From assembly GCA_949751835.1 (NCBI GenBank), contig CATKHK010000083.1, positions 124,001-188,000 of the forward strand: a stretch of DNA of 64,000 nucleotides, in the 5' to 3' direction. Within the stretch, counting starts at the first letter, position 1; each line of letters opens with the position of its first letter. The position numbers and the translations under genes are program-made. Positions 1 through 9,133 of the stretch are shown one piece after another. The notes beneath the pieces were generated by a model. The model saw nothing but the letters and a program-made list of their open reading frames with translations, was not told where the DNA came from and made no database searches. This DNA is from Blepharisma japonicum. Taxonomy: Eukaryota; Ciliophora; Heterotrichea; Heterotrichida; Blepharismidae.

Positions 1-893
1 TTTAAATCTAGATTGCATGTAAATTTCTCAGCACTTGGCTCCAGATCAAGATTAATGCTTAAACCTTCCAAAATAGCTATTATTCTATTTGCGTAGCTTG
101 TATCAAAATTTAAAAATGCCTTTGAATAGTCAGAATTTCCTGTTGAAATCAGCATTACTGTATTAAATATCAGTCATAGCCAGCTTTGAGAGCAATTTTC
201 ACACTGCTTAATGGTGAGCGTGTCACATATTTTAGCTGATGAGAAAATTCCTCCAAAACTACCTAACCCTCTATCAGACAATTCAAAAATAGTTTGATTT
301 TTCATCCAAAATTTTAGTAAAGGTGGCAAATTATACGAATTCCCTGAAGAATCGACCATATAAACTAATTCGGAGGAATTAGACAGAGGCTCTTTATTAA
401 TATTTATATGGTTTTTTGGAATAATTACTATTGCTTGCCACATATAATTTTTTTCAGCTTCCTCGCTTCCCGTTGCCGAGTTTTTGCCACTTAAATTCAT
501 TTTCCAAAATGCAATTATAGGCTTCTTTTGCTCTTTACAACTAGTCCTGACTAAATCTTGAAAGTTTACTATATAGGCTAGCAAGTTGGAAATTTCATCT
601 CTAGAAGCGGGAAAATAATTGAAAGCGATATCTGAGCCTAGGATATGGATATTGTCCTGATAAATCGATTTAAGCACTTCTTTAATACCAAAAGCAGAGA
701 GACAATATTCATTTAAGCTTGAGTGGCCAGAGTTCTGAAAATCCTTAAAGAGACTGTAAAGGGGCATTTCCAAATTTTCCATTTTATTATTATATTCCAT
801 TTTTGATTGCAAAGGTAATAAGGTAAACACACACTTCGAAATCAAATCATGAAGCATAATTATGAATAGATAATTAGTTCTAACGATTCTCAT
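1..893 (-). CDS. Possible Ulp1-like (clan CE) protease-fold protein, 3' end outside window
   Basis: The reading frame starts at the ATG at 893 and, with UGA as Trp (one such codon just before position 174), stays open to the left edge, so the C-terminus is missing. At least 297 residues are visible. No family is certain. The order of short motifs resembles Ulp1/C48-like proteases: a hydrophobic strand MWQAIVII at the place of the usual HW strand, then VYMVDSSG with an Asp, then IKQCENCS, a Q-x3-N-C arrangement followed by the helix WLIFNTVMLISTGN. If that reading is right, the catalytic His is replaced by Met, so the protein may be inactive or the match may be chance. The start codon lies at the end of an inverted duplication shared with the 14.2-14.5 kb region, so the promoter may be rearranged. 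Confidence 0.5.
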
Positions 894-1156
894 CTGAGCT
901 TGTAAAATCTAGTATTGAATTCTCTTAATGATTTTCTAATTATTAATTTAATTCATAGCATATTTATGCTTAACTTTTATGGTTGTTCCAAAAGATGTCC
1001 TCAGTCTAATTGGAACTGTAAAGTCTTTCTTTTTAGATATTCCAATAGGAATCATTCACAAATATACTTTACCTAGCATAAATTTAAAGCTTTTATACCA
1101 GCTATCTGTCCTAAATATATTAAAAGTATCATTAATTGGAGGTATTTTTCTAGGTA
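888..1156 (-). repeat. Inverted copy of the DHHC-like gene 3' end (partner at 14204-14465)
   Basis: The minus strand here matches the last part of the DHHC-like gene and its 3' flank at 14204-14465. Only about four or five differences were counted over the first 175 nt from the 1156 side; the remainder is lower but clear. The copy includes the end of the coding region, the downstream spacer and a short stub ending in GAGCTTGTAAAATCTAG. The homology stops abruptly near 1156, so only a gene tail was duplicated. It has no independent coding role. Confidence 0.85.
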
Positions 1157-1232
1157 ATCCATAAATATTGCTTCAATTTTATTTTAGACTCTTATATATT
1201 TCACCCAAATGAAGAAAGAAATTTAATACTAC

Positions 1233-1640
1233 TTAAACAAATATATTTTGACTGAAAAAAGTAGCAAAAAAAGCATCAGAGTTTTCTTTGACAACCATTG
1301 GAGAGGTGGATTTTATGCTTGACCATAAGTATATCTTCTCTTAATAGAGTAATTTGTGTAGATTCATTTTCAAGTTTTGCTCTAGTTTTTTTTTAATTTT
1401 TCGAATAATTATATTTTTTAGATAGATGTTAGAATGATAAGTAACTGTAGCATATGAAAATATAATTCAGGTAACTTTGAGCGAGACTTTCTGTTCTAGT
1501 GTCTGTTTAAAGTTTTCTATTGCGTCAGGAACAGCTTCACCGATGAAATACTTGGAAAGATTTCTGACTATAGTTCTATATAAGCATGCATTATATTTTT
1601 TACTTTCGGGGGGATATATATTTTGGTTATTAAGCTTCAT
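1233..1640 (-). pseudogene. Coding-like remnant of unknown family
   Basis: On the minus strand an ATG at 1640 opens a 99-residue frame, including one UGA Trp, that ends in TAA at 1341-1343. The same frame then stays open to another TAA at 1233-1235. The sequence (starting MKLNNQNIYPPESKKYNA) has normal-looking codon use but I recognise no domain. It lies between the inverted duplication and PACRGL, without a clear downstream exon. It may be a short gene ending at 1341 or the remains of a longer one. Confidence 0.3.
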
Positions 1641-1715
1641 ACCAGCGAAAGATGTTTAGTCAATTCTAAATTTATTTGTGCAGTATTTATATTTAAAATT
1701 GATACAAAATCGATA

Positions 1716-2369
1716 TTAAGTATGATAGGTAGGGATTTTTGACTTGATAATAGGAACAATTTCTTCACCTCCTTGTTCTTCTAGTGTCATCAATACTTCT
1801 AGCACTTTATCCCTATAATTTCTCTCATTCATTTTCTTTCCTAGCTGCTGAAGAAACAGATGAACATGATTATTAAGATAAGGACCCACTAGTTCTGAAA
1901 GCAGCCTATATTGAACTTACTTTAATGTATCTAAAGCTGAACTAATTGCACCTTTATCGCTATTTGTCAAAGCTTGGCGTAAAGGCATCACTAATCGCGG
2001 AATTAGAGGTATTGTTTTTTCTACAGCTCCCTCAGCTGTCAATAGTTCTTTAGTCCCTTGACGAGATACAAACATGTAAGGATGCTCAGTTTCTATAAGT
2101 CCTTCAAAAAGAGTAACCAATAGAGGGTCATAACTTAGTTGAGAAGGCGGAGTTGACCATAACAAGCTCATAGAAACAGATCCATGATTGATTCTGCACG
2201 GAATCCCACCTGCAGAATATACATACCCAAGATTTCTGCGTAAAATTTACGTTTTACTCTTATTTTTAGGCTTAAAAGGATCAGCTGCTTTAACTTGAAG
2301 TCTGTCACTAGGCTTGGAGCTAAAAGAATTAGCTTTTTTCTTTTTAGATTCTTCTTGAGCTGGTCTCAT
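1716..2369 (-). CDS. PACRGL: PACRG-like protein (PACRGL)
   Basis: Two 15-nt introns (2236-2250 and 1906-1920) are removed to give a 207-residue protein. After a short basic N-terminus comes GGIPCRINHGSV, then LSYDPLLVTLFEGLIETEHPY, a run of HEAT-like helices (IPLIPRLVMPLRQAL), and the C-terminal IIKSKIPTYHT. These blocks match the PACRG/PACRGL family, and the ending IKSKIPTY favours PACRGL. PACRG binds the inner junction of axonemal doublet microtubules; PACRGL is a conserved but less well studied relative. Its length fits the family. The gene sits about 30 bp downstream of the stop of a divergently read coiled-coil gene on the same strand. Confidence 0.93.
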
Positions 2370-2400
2370 ATTTTAACAAATATTTTAATTAAAAATATTA

Positions 2401-3462
2401 CTAAATGCTTGACATTATCTTTATTAAATTATCCTGTAATTTTTGATTTGCCTCATATAAATCCCTAGTTTTTTCTTCAAACACTGCTGAGCTTTCTGCT
2501 AATGAATCATATTTCACTTGCAAATTTCTATATTTTTCTATCAAATCTTCTAGCCTCTTTTTCAAATACTCATTTTCTTCAAAATAATTTTTATCATTAT
2601 TTTTTTCTTTTTTCTTTTTCGCTTTTTTCTCGGTTTTCTCTTCTTTTTTCTTTTCTAAATCTTTAAGCTTTGCCATTAAATGATTATTTAAATCTTGCAT
2701 CCTCAGCATAGTTTTTTTATTTTCTTGGATTTTTTCTTCATATTCTTTGATCTTCCTAACTCTTTCTTACTGTTCGATTTCTTTATCTTTTTTTCGGAGC
2801 TGATTTTTAAAGGAAGCTTCTCCTCTATTAATATTGGAATTTACGTTAATTAAGGACTGGCATGACTCAATAGTTTTGTTTTTCTTTATTATTTCTTGTT
2901 CAAGATCTTTTATTATAGCTTCTTTATCTTTTAAAGCTTTTTCGAGTGATTTTATAGTAGCTAGAGCTCCTTGTAGTCTCATTTTGAGATTTGAATGAGG
3001 GGTTTTTTGTTCGTTTGAGCTATTAGAATTTTCGCTTTTTTTGATGCTTGGGGTGGTTTCTTTTAAAGTTTCAATATTTTGAGAGTTTTCTGAACAATGA
3101 CTTTGCAATGTCAGCTGAAATGGGGAGCTTGAAATAAATTTTTCTTTTTCAGATTCACTGGAAATGCAGAGATCATCTTCTTCGTCTTCAATTTCTTCTT
3201 GATTATCAAAATGTTTTCCAAGCTCTTTGTCAAGTTCCTCCATTTCTTGTTTAATTGTTTGCAGAAATTGCTTATCATAATTGCTTTCTTTAGTTTTCAT
3301 TCCAAGAGCATTATTGAGCTCTTCGTCAATTCGGGAGACATTGTTTTCTTTTTTTGGGGTTATTTGAGCAGATTTTATAGGTGAGTCTACGATTTTGATT
3401 CTTTCTTCGGATTCTTTGATAATATTTCGAAGTTTTCTAAGATCAGGGATTTTCCCACTCAT
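2401..3462 (-). CDS. Coiled-coil protein, unknown function
   Basis: Two frames join through a 15-nt intron at 2756-2770 (minus strand gtaagaaagagttag) into a 348-residue protein that starts at 3462 and ends with TAG at 2401. The first 160 residues are charged and probably disordered, with Ser- and Asp/Glu-rich patches. The second half is a long coiled coil rich in Lys, Glu and Leu, with the run KKKEEKTEKKAKKKKEK. I recognise no named family. Its neighbours include axonemal and basal-body genes, which is only weak context. Confidence 0.82.
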
Positions 3463-3549
3463 TTTGTAAATTAAATTATATAAGAATGAACAAGGATTAT
3501 TTTTATAAGACTTTTTAATTCAAATTTTACTTTAATGAATTGTTATTAG

Positions 3550-4989
3550 CTAAAGGTCTTCTTTTTTCTGATTATCATTTTCCTTTTTCGAAGCCTGATC
3601 TTTTGGTTTTGGTTTATATGAAGAGACTACTCTGTTTTTCTTTATAAATTCGACTATATCGTCAGCCTTTTTTTCTTTATTTGTATATTCAATTCCTGAG
3701 CTCTCACCAACCTTGAAAAGCTTCAGAGTAGGGAATGAAAATATATCATGTCCAGGGATATCATTTGCCATAGCATCAATAGCATAAATAGATAAAGTTT
3801 CATTGCCAATTTTTTCTAAAACTTCATCCAGCTGCTTTTCAAGCATTCTACAATGCATGCACCATGGAGCATAAAAGTGGACTAACACATCTTTTGTAGC
3901 TGAAGGGACAAGCTTCTTAAAATTCGACGTTGTTAATAACGAGTCATCTTCTGGAGCTGGCTGAGACTTATAGTACTGTCTTGCTGTCCCATCTTCCCAT
4001 TCTTTAATAAGATACCCTATCTCTTCTGTAGCTGCTTTATCTGCTGGGTATTTATGAAGAACTCCATTAATTGGTTTTATTATCATCGCAAAAGGCTGTT
4101 TATCTGGATTTGCTCCTATAAGTTCAGCAAAGGTAATATGCTGATGCAAATCTCCAATTGAGAACCTAATTTTTGCATGATGCGTCGAGGCTAGTTCATT
4201 AACCATCTTATCTACTTCACTTTGTGAGGAATTTCTAAATACAAATAATCCAGGCTTATTGTTATCAAAAAAGTACTCATAAGCTGCATCCCCAAATGGT
4301 ATCACCCATCCATATTTTTCTTCATCAATAAAAGCTTTTAGCTTATCAGCCTTAAGCTCTCCTTCATATACCTTTGTTTTATAGTCATTGTTTTTAAAAA
4401 CCACAAAAGAAGGATTTGGGTATTTATAGACAGAAAGAGCCACTGGGTGTATAGAAATCCCAATCAGAGCATTTTCTTCAAATTTAATTGCTTTTGCGAG
4501 CTCATTTGAAGCTTCAGAGTCATCGTCTGCAAAAAGTACAAAAACGGTAGGATTTTCGCTTATAAATTGTTGGACGTCAGGGTAGGACCTTAAAAGTTTT
4601 ACCTTTGGCGATAATCTTGCTTTGACCCACTGGGTAATGTCACTTGCTGTCTGAGGGCCAGTGTATTCATGATGGATCTTCCCTGAAAAGTAGTGGAATG
4701 AAGGGCCAGCCTTGATATCATAAGCAACTCCTATGTGTTTATTATGTCCCATATCATACTGGCCTAGCAATATATCTGATTGATCTTTAAATGATGCCGC
4801 GACTTTTTTCATTTCTGGCAAAAGTCGCTTATAGTGCCCACACTTAGGCTCATAAAACATCACAAACAGGTCTTTCGGCTCTTTTACAGCTTCCATCCAG
4901 TTCAGATCATCAAGAAAATACAGATTTTCGTCATGAATTAGCTGTGAGTTTGTTAAACTCAGCAAGGCAAATAACACGTGTCCCCACAT
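3550..4989 (-). CDS. PDI: Protein disulfide isomerase with a non-classical first active site
   Basis: A 479-residue single-exon protein. The N-terminus (MWGHVLFALLSLTNSQ) is a signal peptide and the C-terminus KEDL is a KDEL-type ER retention signal. Two thioredoxin domains flank a middle region: the first (about residues 20-130) has CGHY at 50-53, the last (about 345-450) has CMHC at 377-380 within FYAPWCMHC. Classical PDI has CGHC in both. The lost second Cys of the first site means that domain cannot cycle as a disulfide, though it could still form mixed disulfides. Length and layout suit a PDI acting in oxidative folding in the ER. Confidence 0.95.
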   Translation of the reverse strand: MWGHVLFALLSLTNSQLIHDENLYFLDDLNWMEAVKEPKDLFVMFYEPKCGHYKRLLPEMKKVAASFKDQSDILLGQYDMGHNKHIGVAYDIKAGPSFHYFSGKIHHEYTGPQTASDITQWVKARLSPKVKLLRSYPDVQQFISENPTVFVLFADDDSEASNELAKAIKFEENALIGISIHPVALSVYKYPNPSFVVFKNNDYKTKVYEGELKADKLKAFIDEEKYGWVIPFGDAAYEYFFDNNKPGLFVFRNSSQSEVDKMVNELASTHHAKIRFSIGDLHQHITFAELIGANPDKQPFAMIIKPINGVLHKYPADKAATEEIGYLIKEWEDGTARQYYKSQPAPEDDSLLTTSNFKKLVPSATKDVLVHFYAPWCMHCRMLEKQLDEVLEKIGNETLSIYAIDAMANDIPGHDIFSFPTLKLFKVGESSGIEYTNKEKKADDIVEFIKKNRVVSSYKPKPKDQASKKENDNQKKEDL

Positions 4990-5002
4990 TTTTATCTTAA
5001 AG

Positions 5003-5239
5003 TTATGTAAAAATGTTATTTAAAAGCAGCTTATTAGAGTAAATCATTGTACCGATTATTTCGTCAGGGTCCCATAGGATTGGAGGAGATTTTTCAATTA
5101 AATATTGAGTTGTGTTGTGAGGCGCCTTAGGCGGAAATCGTTGATCATTTCTAAAGGTATAGGTCTTCAGCTTGGAGTGAGGGTGGATTTTGTGAATTTT
5201 TTTGCTGCTGTTTTGGCTTGTTGGTAGATAGGTCTTCAT
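5003..5239 (-). CDS. Small protein, unknown function
   Basis: A 78-residue frame starts at the ATG at 5239, just after an in-frame TAA, and stops 13 bp before the PDI start. The second half, from RNDQRFPPKAPHNTTQYLIE to DEIIGTMIYSNKLL, looks like a conserved short motif; PxAPxNTTxFLIE-type strings occur in several eukaryotic regulators, HEXIM among them, but I do not assign it. It overlaps the next ORF upstream by 89 nt in another frame. Confidence 0.5.
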   Translation of the reverse strand: MKTYLPTSQNSSKKIHKIHPHSKLKTYTFRNDQRFPPKAPHNTTQYLIEKSPPILWDPDEIIGTMIYSNKLLLNNIFT

Positions 5240-5435
5240 ATAGTTTTTGGTGATACAGATTTAAATGGTGAAATATGATAAAGATCAGAAATGAAGCCAA
5301 TATGAAAAAGAGATAAATTTTTGAATTTTTTGGGGATAGCCCCTGATAAGGTAAATTAATGAGTTTGGAAAGTATGAAAGGATGGGATAAAATATTAAAG
5401 GTAAGGTTTATGACAAGTGAAATTAGAAATATCAT
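5151..5435 (-). CDS. Overlapping hydrophobic ORF, doubtful
   Basis: A 94-residue frame with two hydrophobic segments (MIFLISLVINLTF and IYLFFILASFLIFIIF) and a polar tail. It overlaps the 78-aa ORF in a different frame through a run of seven T on the plus strand at 5197-5203. No 15-16 nt intron joins the two. It may be a real small membrane protein, a chance ORF, or the 5' part of one gene separated by an indel in the homopolymer. Confidence 0.25.
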   Translation of the reverse strand: MIFLISLVINLTFNILSHPFILSKLINLPYQGLSPKNSKIYLFFILASFLIFIIFHHLNLYHQKLYEDLSTNKPKQQQKNSQNPPSLQAEDLYL

Positions 5436-5745
5436 TAATGAATAGAATTTTAATATTAATAATATTTTGGATTTTTAAGCTAGGATTATTTATTTTAAAT
5501 TTTTTAATGTGAATGTAAAAATCATATATGAAGATTTTCAAATTAATAAGGAAAGGCATAAAAACATTTACTATGATTATAATAAAATAATTTATAGCTT
5601 TCTAAATATTTTTTAAATACAATTTAAGATAAAATTCTTTATTTAGTGATCCCCATTTCTTGGCTAATTAGGTATTTATATAGGAAAGTATTATCAAGAA
5701 AAAATATTATTGAGGAAAAGTTGAATTTATGTTATTATATGATAA
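5436..5745. other. AT-rich spacer
   Basis: Very AT-rich sequence with no open frame that looks coding on either strand. It lies upstream of the minus-strand small ORFs and downstream of the next minus-strand gene, so it may carry promoter and 3' end signals. I see no specific motif. Confidence 0.5.
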
Positions 5746-6900
5746 TTAGCCCCATCGGTTAGCCCTTGTCATAAAGCTTGCTATATCACAGCCAGATTTA
5801 AATGAAACTCTAAACTGGCAAGGAGTAAGTGAATTATACTGTATCGGTAAAGATTTTAGATGCTGCAAAGAATTTTCTTGATTATACAGCGAAACGTTAG
5901 GTGTCAGATGTATTATGGAATTGCTATTTGAAATTGAGCCACTCATTAGTGATCCTTTAGATTTGCTCATATTATGAAGCTCTTTAGCTTTCAAATTATG
6001 AAGATGATGAGGCAAGCGAGAATAAATAACAGGAGAAAATGTGCATTCTTCGACTCCTTTTTCTGCTTTCGCTTTTATCATATTATTAACTTTTTTTGTT
6101 TTTTCTTTTGCTCAGCTATTGCTTCGTTCTAAAACAGATAAATTAAGTAAACTTTTTGATTGAGATTTTTCTTTTATAGAATGTGCAGAAGCAGATCGGG
6201 TTGATGTTGAAGGTGTTTTTGCAGTCTTTTTTAGAGTTTTCTTAGGCTTAGGTTTAGGCTCAGGTGTTTTTGCAATATGATTGCTTGTGAGCTGTTTTTC
6301 AAATGATTCGTTAAAAGGGGACGTTTTGAAGGTTGGGCTGCTCATGTTATTTGATTCAGGGCTTCCTTCTATTGGGGAAATATAGATCGGAGAACATTCT
6401 TGTGAAGACCTAAAAGGCGATCTCTGTTCAATGACCTCACTCTTTATATCTGAAATAACAGACTTCGAAATATTTACAAATAAATCCCCAAACAATTTTT
6501 GTTCAGCTTTTTTTGCTAATTCTTGGGATTTTTTCGAAATTTTTGGTTTATTCCTCATTTTGCCCATTTCTTCTTTCTCTCTTTTTGTTCTTAAATCTTC
6601 AATCCGTTTCTGGGCCAAAATTTGTTTCTGCATTAGCTTGTCTTCAATTCTCATGGCTGAGATTTTATTTGATCTTCTTGAATCGCCTAAATACACTGGA
6701 GATCCTTCAATTGACTGTTTTTGTGATGAAAATTCCTCATTTGTTTTCTCATCTCTTGGGCTTGAAATTGGAGGAGTTATGATTATTGATGACTGTGGGG
6801 TAAATTGTAATGGAAAATCATAATAGTAGTCATCAATATGCTTTGGTATCGAATTAGTAGCAGGTGGATGAAATTCTAAAGAATCAGACAAGTTTAACAT
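5746..6900 (-). CDS. Ciliate hypothetical protein with charged helix
   Basis: One continuous 384-residue frame when the UGA at about 6115 is read as Trp. The first 120 residues hold a Lys/Glu-rich helix (around IEDKLMQKQILAQKRIEDLR), followed by Ser/Pro-rich disordered sequence and a Lys/Thr-rich patch. Near residue 280 is ECTFSPVIYSRLP, a variant of the EECTFxPxI motif common in ciliate and other flagellate proteins of unknown role. I recognise no enzyme domain. A cytoskeletal role is a guess. Confidence 0.8.
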
Positions 6901-7084
6901 TAAATTTTGTAAAAAAATTATTTATCAGGATTTAAAAATTATTTTTGGAAATTTTGCAGAACAAAAATCTCTTAAAGAAATCGATATATTTCTGTATCCT
7001 ACATGATAAAATTTTAATTGTTGAATACAACATATTTGTCTAATTGGTTCTGATATTTAAATATGAAATTATAATTTGTATAAT

Positions 7085-7420
7085 ATGAATTCTGATCTGA
7101 AGAAAAAGCTTAGAATCAAGGCTGGAGTCGTGAAAAGAATGAACAGAGAGCACGAATCGTATCAAAGAGAAGTTGATAAAGACAGAGATAGAGTTCAGAA
7201 ACTGAGAGACAACGGAGGAAGTGAGTCTGAAATCAAAAGACAAGAAGAAGTATTGCAAGAAACCATTGCTATGATACCATATACAAGAAGAAAACTGAAT
7301 GAGGCCATTCAAGGACTCAGAGATTTTATGAAGGAAAATGATACAAACAATGATCTTATTGGATCCCAGGAATGGACTGAAGCATCAAACTCGCTTTCGG
7401 CTGCTTCAGTGAGTGTATAA
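7085..7420 (+). CDS. TBCA: Tubulin-binding cofactor A
   Basis: A 111-residue single-exon protein that matches TBCA along its whole length: LRIKAGVVKRMNREHESYQREV, then EIKRQEEVLQETIAMIPYTRRKL. TBCA is a three-helix chaperone that holds beta-tubulin during alpha/beta dimer assembly in the cytosol. The usual family length is about 105-115 residues. The ATG at 7085 is chosen because no earlier ATG exists in frame. The gene diverges from the minus-strand hypothetical with 184 bp between starts. Confidence 0.96.
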   Translation: MNSDLKKKLRIKAGVVKRMNREHESYQREVDKDRDRVQKLRDNGGSESEIKRQEEVLQETIAMIPYTRRKLNEAIQGLRDFMKENDTNNDLIGSQEWTEASNSLSAASVSV

Positions 7421-8112
7421 TATTTTTTCATTAGAAATAATTGAAAATTTTCTAAAATTATTGTTTTGTAAAAACGCAACAGATTAATAATATAAAAATG
7501 AAAGCTGGAGAGAAATCTATCATATTTATGAGTAATTAATTTTATTAATTTCTTTATAGAAATATAATATCATATAGATATTAGATACCGTAAATTAGCA
7601 AAAAAATGATAAAGATGAAATCCAAATATTCTCCTTAAATAATATTTCATAAAAATTTGTGTGAAAGTATCATAAATATTTAAAAACTTTTTAAATCATA
7701 AAAACTTATTAATTACTAATCAATTTTATGATTACATAGAATAGCTTTCAAGATTTCAATAATCAAATATTTAATAATTAACATGGAGTTCTAAAATATC
7801 TCAAATTTGTTGAATTTATATCAAAATTAAAACTTTGATTAAAAATTGAAGAAATGAATTATTTTCGAAAGAAATTAGCAATGAAAGATTTTCACTTGCA
7901 TTTGTTTATATGCAAGAATCGAGATAAATATTTTCCCATCTAGTTCACTCAGGCTCTGAAGCCTTCTAAAGATTAATCTCTCTTATTAATATCGAAATGG
8001 CATCATTTTTATAATAAAAAATCCCAAATCTCTGGATTACAACCTATTCTATTTTGGCCCATATTTTGGGCTAAACTGCTATAAATAGTGAGCTGAAAAC
8101 GCGGATAATCTA
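7421..8112. other. Intergenic region upstream of the homeobox gene
   Basis: No coding frame is visible in about 690 nt. The last part holds GCCCATATTTTGGGC at 8057-8071, an inverted repeat with 5-nt arms, then TATAAATAG at 8080-8088, 25 nt before the homeobox start. They could be promoter elements, but such strings arise easily in AT-rich DNA. Confidence 0.4.
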
Positions 8113-8643
8113 ATGGATTGCACATTACGTGATCAACGACGCACTTTATTGGAGACCACGAATCAAGAATTTGCCGTCGTGCCTTTTAACATTGCGACGG
8201 AAAAGACTTTTACAACCTCACCTTTTCCACCTCTACATAGAGAAAAACAGTTCTATCAGCCTAATAGCCCTGTACCTAATGATTTCTCCACTATCAGCAG
8301 CCCCTCAGAGACTCATACATATCCGCTTAAAAAACGACAACGGAAAAACGGGAATCAATTGGATGTTTTAAAGAAAGAGTTTATACCTGGACAAATGTGG
8401 GATAAAAATAAAATCGAAGAAATCGCCTCAAATACTGGGCTGAGTGAAGGACAAATCTACAAGTGGGGGTGGGACCAATTTCAAAAATCGAGAACTAGAA
8501 AGAAATATGAGTCAGAACCTGATCTTGTATGTCTGGAGAGCTTATCTCCTACTGCTCTAGAGGCAGATTTTTTGAAAGTTTTGAGGTCGTATAAGCTTTC
8601 TGTAGCAACATTGGCTGTCCAAAAAAGTTTGGGTGGTAAATAA
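8113..8643 (+). CDS. Divergent homeodomain transcription factor
   Basis: A 176-residue protein with a homeodomain at about residues 73-131. The basic arm KKRQRKNGNQ is followed by helices 1 and 2 (LDVLKKEF, KIEEIASNTGL) and a recognition helix SEGQIYKWGWDQFQKSRTRKK. The classical WFxNRR is replaced by WGWDQ (residues 118-122), so the key Asn51 is not in its usual form. Similar WGWDQ homeodomains are familiar to me from protists including ciliates. The N-terminus is Ser/Pro-rich; the C-terminus has a short predicted helix. It probably acts in the nucleus as a DNA-binding regulator; its targets are unknown. Confidence 0.82.
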   Translation: MDCTLRDQRRTLLETTNQEFAVVPFNIATEKTFTTSPFPPLHREKQFYQPNSPVPNDFSTISSPSETHTYPLKKRQRKNGNQLDVLKKEFIPGQMWDKNKIEEIASNTGLSEGQIYKWGWDQFQKSRTRKKYESEPDLVCLESLSPTALEADFLKVLRSYKLSVATLAVQKSLGGK

Positions 8644-9133
8644 TTGAACTAATAATTTATTAACTTTCTCCTGCTAATTTTTTATTTTTATTTTAGTTGA
8701 CCTAGATTAATTTAGCGAGGTATGACAATTAAAATCACAAAAATTTGCTGATACAATCAGCTTATATTAAAGAGTTCTGTAGAATTATGATTAAAGGTGA
8801 CTTTCAGAAATCATCATAACGGTGTATTTTTTTGACATAAAATGGAGATGAAAATATTTTTAATTTTTGCTGCTTTAATTGAAAATTAAGTCGGTATATA
8901 CTCTTGGAATTTAAAAGCGTAATAATAACTCACAAATTTCATTTTTTAATTTTTAAGTTGATTATTGATCTTCAAGCTTATAAATCTATCACCCTCTGAA
9001 CTATATACTTGAAATTTTTAGCATAATTTTCTTATTTAAATCCTAAATCATAATATTTTTCATTCCCAATAGCTAAACCAATATTTATAAGATAATTTAA
9101 ATAATTTTGCTTAATTTCCATTTAAAATACATT
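8644..9133. other. AT-rich spacer
   Basis: About 490 nt between two plus-strand genes with no coding-like frame. It probably holds the 3' end of the homeobox gene and the promoter of the Sfi1-like gene. No motif stands out. Confidence 0.5.

Noticed and set aside
5151-5435. Joining the 94-aa and 78-aa frames by a micro-intron
   Set aside because: No GT...AG pair at 15-17 nt gives the needed frame change.
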